A stretch of DNA of 38,547 nt from Mnemiopsis leidyi (lineage: Eukaryota > Ctenophora > Tentaculata > Lobata > Bolinopsidae): the NCBI GenBank assembly GCA_000226015.1, contig JH154415.1:128140-166686 (forward strand), given 5' to 3'. Position numbers and translations under genes: made by a program. Below the pieces are notes generated by a model, which searched no databases, was not told the origin of the DNA, and saw nothing but the letters and a program-made list of their open reading frames with translations. Of this stretch, positions 32,111-38,547 are shown one piece after another (position 1 is the stretch's first letter; the number at the start of each line of letters is the position of its first letter).

Positions 32111-33715
32111 GAGAGCCCGGTAAAGGATCCCACTACGGGGAATGTTTGATATAGTGGGACTTCAGACTGATGGGGAGTGTAGTTGTAGTGGGACTTCAGA
32201 TTGAGCCTTACCCTTACTCCTTCGCTCTTTTATTGGTTCTTCTGAGCTGCTTCTTAACTTGTACCGACTACTGGTCAGACGGAATTCTACTAGACTACCC
32301 TTTTCAAGGGGGTAATTTGGATACAAATTTTGTAATTCCATTCCATCCCAGTTCTCGCATTTTTCTCATAATTTTCCTTGCAGCGCTACGTGCCACCAGG
32401 TACCATACAAGGTCGGCAGCTCCTAAGTTTCGTATAATCACACTGCATAGATTATGTTTCCCAATTCACATATTACTCCGTCCTTTTGTATAATTGTCAT
32501 AATGCCCAAAATCCTATGTCTTGTCTGATATTCAGCCTGGACATTTAACAAATAAACCTAATTAGATTAAATTCAATCCATGACTCAATACCTTGAACAC
32601 AAGGAAAGAGTCTTGTAACAATGTTCCATTTTTATGAAGCCTGAATAGGACTAAGGAATATTCTATGGGACTGCATTGATTTGTGAGACCCCAAAATTCG
32701 ATTTGCAATCTAATTTCAAGGTCTTTTAGGTTTATTGAGCTAATTAGGCCCTGCTTTAGTGTCACCGTCACAGCATAATCCCAACATAACGGTTGTGACC
32801 ACGAAGTTGAAGGTTCCGTGAGAGGAAACGGCTGTTCCGTAAGAAATCATGAATCATAGTTCAGATTAGATTTCCTCACTCTTACCAACCTGGTTCCAAT
32901 AGATAGATTCGATCAGCTCGCATGGTTTCCGTTCTATTTCATGTTGATCTAATCTTAAATGGTTGAATTACGCTGGTCATCATGTGTTTCTGTGTCATTT
33001 GTTCATTTCCATCAGTCTATAGTGTTGTATCTCTGGAGTCTGGTCCTGCGAAATTCTTGGTTCAGACTCGAATGAAATTGAATTTTACATCAAATCAGTC
33101 ATGATCTGCCTCTGTTTAAACACAGTTGATATAATTAGCCCTTTGAAAACTTGCATATCGTTAGCTTTTGTCTCAGAATAAAGAATTCAATTATTTCTAA
33201 TAAATATTTTTGTGACCGATGTTTTTATACGCCTCTCGAATTTTAAAACTGAGGATTAATGTTAACTAACAATAACTTGATTTAAAGATTACAAAACAGT
33301 CCTGAATTATTTATCAACTGCAGGATTTCTAAGTTGAGTACATTCCTAATAAATAATGTTTTTTCCCAGACCTTTTCAAGACCGGACTTGTCACGAATCC
33401 TGTCGTGAAAATCCATCAACTTTTTCAGATCGAATTAAAGGTCAAAAGTTCGTGAATTTATTCATTTTAGGTCCTCGCATGCGGCGTGTTCACCTCAAAA
33501 TCACGATAAGATTTAAAGGCCGCTGATTTTCCTGTATAATTCATTTACCTAATCACTATGGTTAGCTGCCCCATTATTCAGAAAATTAACCTGACAATTC
33601 ACGGATTATGGCATCCAATGAATTCATAGCTGGCCAGAATCAATTTTGCAGTTTACGGGCCTCATGGTTAAAGTGCAACCCGCAACACTGCACCGCTCCA
33701 GTCAGGCCATCAGGA
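32111..33715. other. Non-coding stretch
   Basis: A 107-codon plus frame (32170-32493) begins within the repeat flank of cluster E, is hydrophobic at its start and shows no known domain; it is not called as a gene. Nothing else is seen. Confidence 0.4.
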
Positions 33716-33750
33716 CCAATCACAGAGCAGAATTCAGTCCCTTGACCAAT
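33716..33750 (-). promoter_or_regulatory. Inverted-CCAAT cluster F, copy of cluster E
   Basis: AGGACCAATCA at 33712 and TTGACCAATGAGAGCCC at 33743, CCAAT boxes exactly 30 bp apart. The segment from AGGACCAATCA to about GGAATCC aligns with cluster E (shared GCAG.ATTC.GTCC, GACCAATGAGAGCCC, then GGATCC or GGAATCC). The two are therefore copies of one repeat 1.67 kb apart. Confidence 0.5.
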
Positions 33751-35713
33751 GAGAGCCCAGAACGGAATCCTACAACCAGCTCGATAATTACCGTGGGACA
33801 TGAAGATAAGTCTTTATTTCATTACGAAAATTCGTCCCTTTATAAAGCTTCATGTGTTTAAGACGAGTCTCACTAGGCATCATAACCCACTTGATTGAGT
33901 TTCGAGCCCTTTCTAAAAACTACTCTGCTTTATGTTATGTCACTCTTCCAGAACCACGATAAGACTAGAGATAAATTTAACTCTTACGACTCGTGCAACA
34001 GTTGTCTTACTGATTTTCCGGACTCCCAAAGCCAAAACCTAACCCAATTCATCAGGTGACAAACGGTGTTTAGCCTGACTTTTTCTCGGTAAAGTTTAGT
34101 ACAAACTTCCGCCATTTTTCGACTATAAATACCCAGTATTGTAAAGCAAATCAGATCTGTTTATATGTGTGGTTTGCCCTGTCACCCCACTCAGTCAGAC
34201 CGACTTTTGTCATGACATTTAGACTGTTCTGTTTACCTCCCGCCTCTGCTCCCAGAATGTTCTGTTTGCCTCTCGACTGAACATCAAGAATGTTCTCCGT
34301 AGGGCGATCTGTGGCAGCGGTGGATTGTTTCCTGGTCATCAAAAAGAATCGGGGACGTTTGCTGCGGTGGTGTGATGTTATTGTCGAGTTGAGTGGATTA
34401 GTTCGGGGTCGTTTGAAATTTGGGGTAATTATGATGCCCTCTGTTTTTACATATAAGCTTTATAAAGTTAGAAATTTTCGGTTAGATTTTGTTGCAGTAA
34501 GTTGAGTTATTTCTCTCCAGCAACTCTAATTATTCCTCAATTTTAAAACAGTAAAACAACCACCAGCTGCTACCTGACTATGATTTTTACTTAAATTTAC
34601 TCGTAGTCGTTACAAGGTCCTCGTCACAATTTTTGTTTTGTAAGAGTTTTTTCTAGAAATAAATAGTAACATTCTAACTCACTCAATATTCTAACTCACA
34701 CCACCGAGACAATATAATGATGTCACTGACATGACTGCCTTGATTAATTCCGACTCCAGAGTGTAACCCCCTCTTAGCTGATCACTGGATCAGTAGCCAC
34801 TCGACGCGAACCATCTCCGGTAAGAATGAACTGTTTAATTCCCGTGAGGTGGAGAGAAGGTATTGGAGTCGATCCAAAACTCACAGAATCGTTCCTTCCT
34901 TCACGCAACCTTGCTGCCAGCTCTTTTTTGCCTTCTGATTTATACTGTTAAAGTCATTACCGTAATCGGATTTTAATTGGGTTAATGGCATCGCGATCTA
35001 TCGGTTCACATGTCTGACATGGTTAGTTCATGATATGTTCCTACTTCTGGCGATTAGATTTTCCCGAGAAATTAGGCGCTTTTCAAGCGAGACGGTCGGT
35101 TAGTATCAAGGTGATCCGTGTGGGGAGGCAGTAGAGCTGTTTTTTGGAGTGGTGTGTGTGACTCATTGATCGTCTTGCTACCCGTTTTCGTTAACGATCT
35201 CGCTTAAAGTTTCAATTAAGCCTATTTAGTTTACCTGGATTCCTTGACGGCTTTTATCAATTTTTTGGACTTGTGTCTTGTGCAGTTGTGAGGATGGTGC
35301 CGTTTTATGTCCTTGATAAAGTTTTGTTAAATCCGTTAAAATATACGAAATAAAATATATAATATAATATTATTATCTGCAAAATGACTACGTGTTTGTC
35401 AAAGTAAAAGTGTCTTTTCTCTTCTTTGATTTCCGATCTGTGTTCATTGTCTAAATGCATCAATCTTACAACACAATGATGACATTGTCATCTGTCTTCA
35501 TTATCTCAGACCTGCCGATCCGAACGTCGCCATCTAGCCGTGCCAACTGGAAAAGTGATCAGTAATTACCAAGCATTTAAAGTGATTAAATGTCAATTAA
35601 ATCGTAATCGCTCTGTAATTAGATACTATCCCAATATGTGACCGCACATTGCCAATACACAGACCATTATACCAACGGTTCAGTAATTCCTGATATACAC
35701 AGCTGATATGGAT
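33751..35713. other. Non-coding stretch
   Basis: No supported exon. A GC-richer patch at 34240-34420 carries overlapping short frames on both strands (AGAATGTTCTGTTTGCCTC-type duplication near 34223 and 34254) without homology. Confidence 0.4.
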
Positions 35714-35827
35714 CACGTGACTTTCCTTATTATCTAACCACAGGTGTGCTTCTCCTCCAACCAGGATAACGGAAAAATGACACATGATCTTATCCGACCA
35801 ATGGGAATGCAGCAATGCCTGCACGTG
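35714..35827. promoter_or_regulatory. CCAAT / CACGTG cluster G
   Basis: CACGTG at 35714-35719 and 35822-35827, with GACCAATGGGA at 35796. It has the same components as the other clusters but only one CCAAT box. Open frames across it have no homology. Confidence 0.3.
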
Positions 35828-38160
35828 GGCGCCGTGGTAATTTTCCTTCTCTATGGTAATAGCTCTATAGCACCAAAAATACAGCTCGCATGTACCGTGT
35901 TATTAGCTGCACTGAAACTCCCCACTTTACCGCTTCTTCCGAACCTCATTGTGCTTGCTCCTCCAAATTAATTATCCCATCAACCTATTATCCTATTACA
36001 TAATTGAGTTATTTGATCTCATATTTGTCTCCACCCGACCTCAGCAATATAGCTGCAACAAGTCTTTGTTTTGTGTCATTGAGATATTATATATCTACTA
36101 TTTTTTTGAGATATTATATATCTACTATTTTTACAGTGCACACGGAACCGCCCAAACTACTTTTCTGAAATCTTCAAGAATCCTGATACTGTTGTTACTC
36201 TAGTTGTGACTGAAGTCGTTACTTTAGTTGGTAGTTTAGTTGTTACTTTGTTTGTTAATTTAGTTATTAGTATCCCAAAATATAAAGGCCATCAGCGATG
36301 ATAGTCACGAGCATAACCGTGCAAAGTTGTGCTTTACTTAATGCTTTATTAATGGCCTGCTGCAAAGATCAAATTCCATCGATCTGTAATTCTATAGGGG
36401 CAAATTGCTCGTGATTTGTACGTCACATTTTATTTCTACATTTGGAATCTCTGAAATCTTGTCATCAAATTCCTCTAAGATTTAAAAAAGCCGTTTTCAT
36501 TTTTTCATAAAATCAGGGAAATTAAAACACGATTGATTAATTGTTATTGTAGCCATAAAGTCAGGTAGTAAGTTAGATCAGTATTGTTCGAATGTTAGAT
36601 GAAGCCAATTCGTTGACATAGCAACTTTCAAAGTCCTTACTGTAGCTTAAGGACTTTTGCACAGGCTTCATAAAACGTTCACACTTCAACATCAGATTAA
36701 AAACTTGATCAACAAATTATTGGGTCCATGAACTAATAGAGTACTGGCGAGAACTGGTATATCTGCAGTGCACCTGATTGATTTACGTGACTCCAATCTA
36801 TTACATCTGCAGTGTACCTGGTTGATTTACGTGACTCTATTAGTCTTGATCTGGGAGGAGTAAACAAAGTAAGCCTGCCGTTAGTCTTCATTCAATAACT
36901 CTATATTCTGATTTGTGCTGGAGACCGCAGGTAGAAAGTAGTTCTAGATCTTACATAGTAGTTGTGTGAAATCTTGTTACCAGGATACAATTTCAGTAGC
37001 ATCCTGTACCTGTAAGCTGGTCTTACAATCCAGCTAACCTGGATCCATCTATCCCGGTTAAGTTTTTCCAGCAATCCCCATCTCGTCATTATCTTTTGAA
37101 ACCAGCTCACTTCTCAATATAATTCAGACTCTCGATCTATTATTTATCAAAGTATTTATCAGAGGCGGCTCTGGTATTCAATAAGTCTACTCAGAATTAC
37201 CGTCCTGAACGATTATAATAAATGTAATCCCGTAATCAGTTTCGAATCCTTTTTAGCATGGCCCTCCTTTCTATCAGTTAAAAATTTCGTTTGCAAAGTC
37301 CACTGTCGTAATGTTAATCTTGTGGAGGCTTGTTGGGTACTTTTCCACAGAAGATACCCTGATTCGTTTAACCTCTTCTCTCACGCCCTAATGTTATTTT
37401 CTCAATTCGTTACCTCCTTCAAGGCGTGCCTTCTTGACATCTTACAATTTGCTTTCTTTCTGTCATTGATCCGGGCCCTTCTCGATCGCGCTGCTCTTTT
37501 TCTAGCAGGGTCGGTTTGTTGTTGTTTACGGTTATATTTCTTGGCATGATTTGCCGTTTTTTTATCATTTTTCGTCCGTAGCAACGCTATATCACGTATA
37601 AATAAAATTTTACATTCCTTTTCTAAAATAGTATCACTAATCATTATTCTTACTATATCCATATAGGTCATTGTTTTATTGAGACGTTATATATAGCTAT
37701 TAGTTTAGTCGTAATATTATGATTATTGTAATATTATGAATATTGTATTTGTTACCAGTAGTTCACTTTGCGATCTGTATGTTTATCTTATTTGAGACGA
37801 GAAGGTAGCTGACACAAAGTTTAGACGCCTCTCGTCTCCTCCACATCACTAACGCACCGCAGTAGTACTGCCTGTTTATCACCGCAATCAAATATCTGGC
37901 CAGTAGATATGTTATAAAGTGTGGGGGTCTCAATGTGTTGGTTGAGACCGTTCTATTGCATGCGCACTTGTCTTGGTCACGCAGTATAGTTTTAGCTTCG
38001 TTTTATCGTGAACCTTTAGTTTTACAAACTCATTTATTTGTGCGGTTTGTCTCGTTCAAGGTTAGAACGATAGTGTTGTATCTGTTTAACTCGTAAAATC
38101 AATACGCAAAAGCCAAAAAGTAAAAACAAGCACTCTCATCTTAAACAGCTCTTATTCTTA
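35828..38160. other. Non-coding stretch with local duplications
   Basis: A 24-25 bp duplication (36081 and 36108, GAGATATTATATATCTAC..), a 34-36 bp duplication (36761 and 36805, ATCTGCAGTG.ACCTG.TTGA..) and a 9-bp perfect inverted repeat GAGACGAGA / TCTCGTCTC (37794-37802 and 37830-37838). No supported exon. Confidence 0.45.
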
Positions 38161-38340
38161 AACCTCGATATATCCGTTAACACCTCATCTTACCTCTTAC
38201 ACCTCATCTTAAACCTCTAACACCGTTAACACATCATCTCAAACCTCAAATACCTCTAACACCTCGAATACCTCTTATAGTTACACCTCATCTTAAACCT
38301 CGAATACCTCTAACACCTCTGATAAGTGATACCTCACTAT
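38161..38340 (+). repeat. Degenerate CCTC-rich minisatellite
   Basis: Blocks ACACCTCATCTTAAACCTC, GAATACCTCTAACACCTC and GTTACACCTCATC recur in shuffled order, with units of about 9 bases built on A.ACCTC. It runs into the CA tract. Confidence 0.8.
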
Positions 38341-38372
38341 AACCCTTACCTCCTCCACCTCCTCAACTCTCA

Positions 38373-38547
<175 letters not shown>

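Noticed and set aside
32170..32493. 107-codon plus frame starting with a hydrophobic segment
   Set aside because: It starts inside the flank of repeat cluster E, and neither homology nor splice structure supports it.

Overview
This is eukaryotic, AT-rich animal DNA with low gene density, split genes with short GT-AG introns, an 820-base assembly gap and many simple repeats and mobile-element remnants. The coding parts are closer to animal than to fungal or plant families. A short TTAGGG-type tract, a Penelope-like element remnant, a LINE ORF1-like fragment and a tRNA-headed SINE fit a non-vertebrate metazoan. I cannot name the species.

Only two genes are recognised with confidence, both at the left end. 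The last two coding exons of PPIL2 (a U-box cyclophilin of the spliceosome) run rightward and stop at 1011. A complete three-exon thioredoxin gene runs leftward from 3004 to 1897. They converge tail to tail across about 890 bases. The thioredoxin keeps the WCGPC active site but has Lys where the buried Asp26 usually sits, and it carries a Ser/Thr/Asp-rich tail.

The rest (3.1-38.5 kb) is mostly intergenic or intronic. Mobile elements and fragments: a TA-flanked 205-bp MITE (6527-6731); a 222-bp fold-back element with an 8-bp direct repeat (7843-8064); a LINE ORF1-like reading frame (11637-12044, minus); a frame-broken GIY-YIG endonuclease fragment of a Penelope-like element (14647-15011, minus); a 776-bp hAT-type non-autonomous element (19810-20585) inserted into a 12-bp tandem array; and a SINE with A and B boxes (29562-29830). 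Tandem arrays lie at 19634, 20111, 26021, 27994, 38161 and 38374.

The most unusual pattern is seven clusters (16.2, 26.4, 27.7, 29.2, 32.1, 33.7 and 35.8 kb) of inverted CCAAT boxes. In five of them an upstream CATTGG copy is followed by a downstream GATTGG copy. The spacing is often 30 bp, and CACGTG is often nearby. They look like related promoter-type modules spread through the region. Several short open frames with good start or splice signals are listed at low confidence, because frames of about 100 codons are expected by chance at this base composition.
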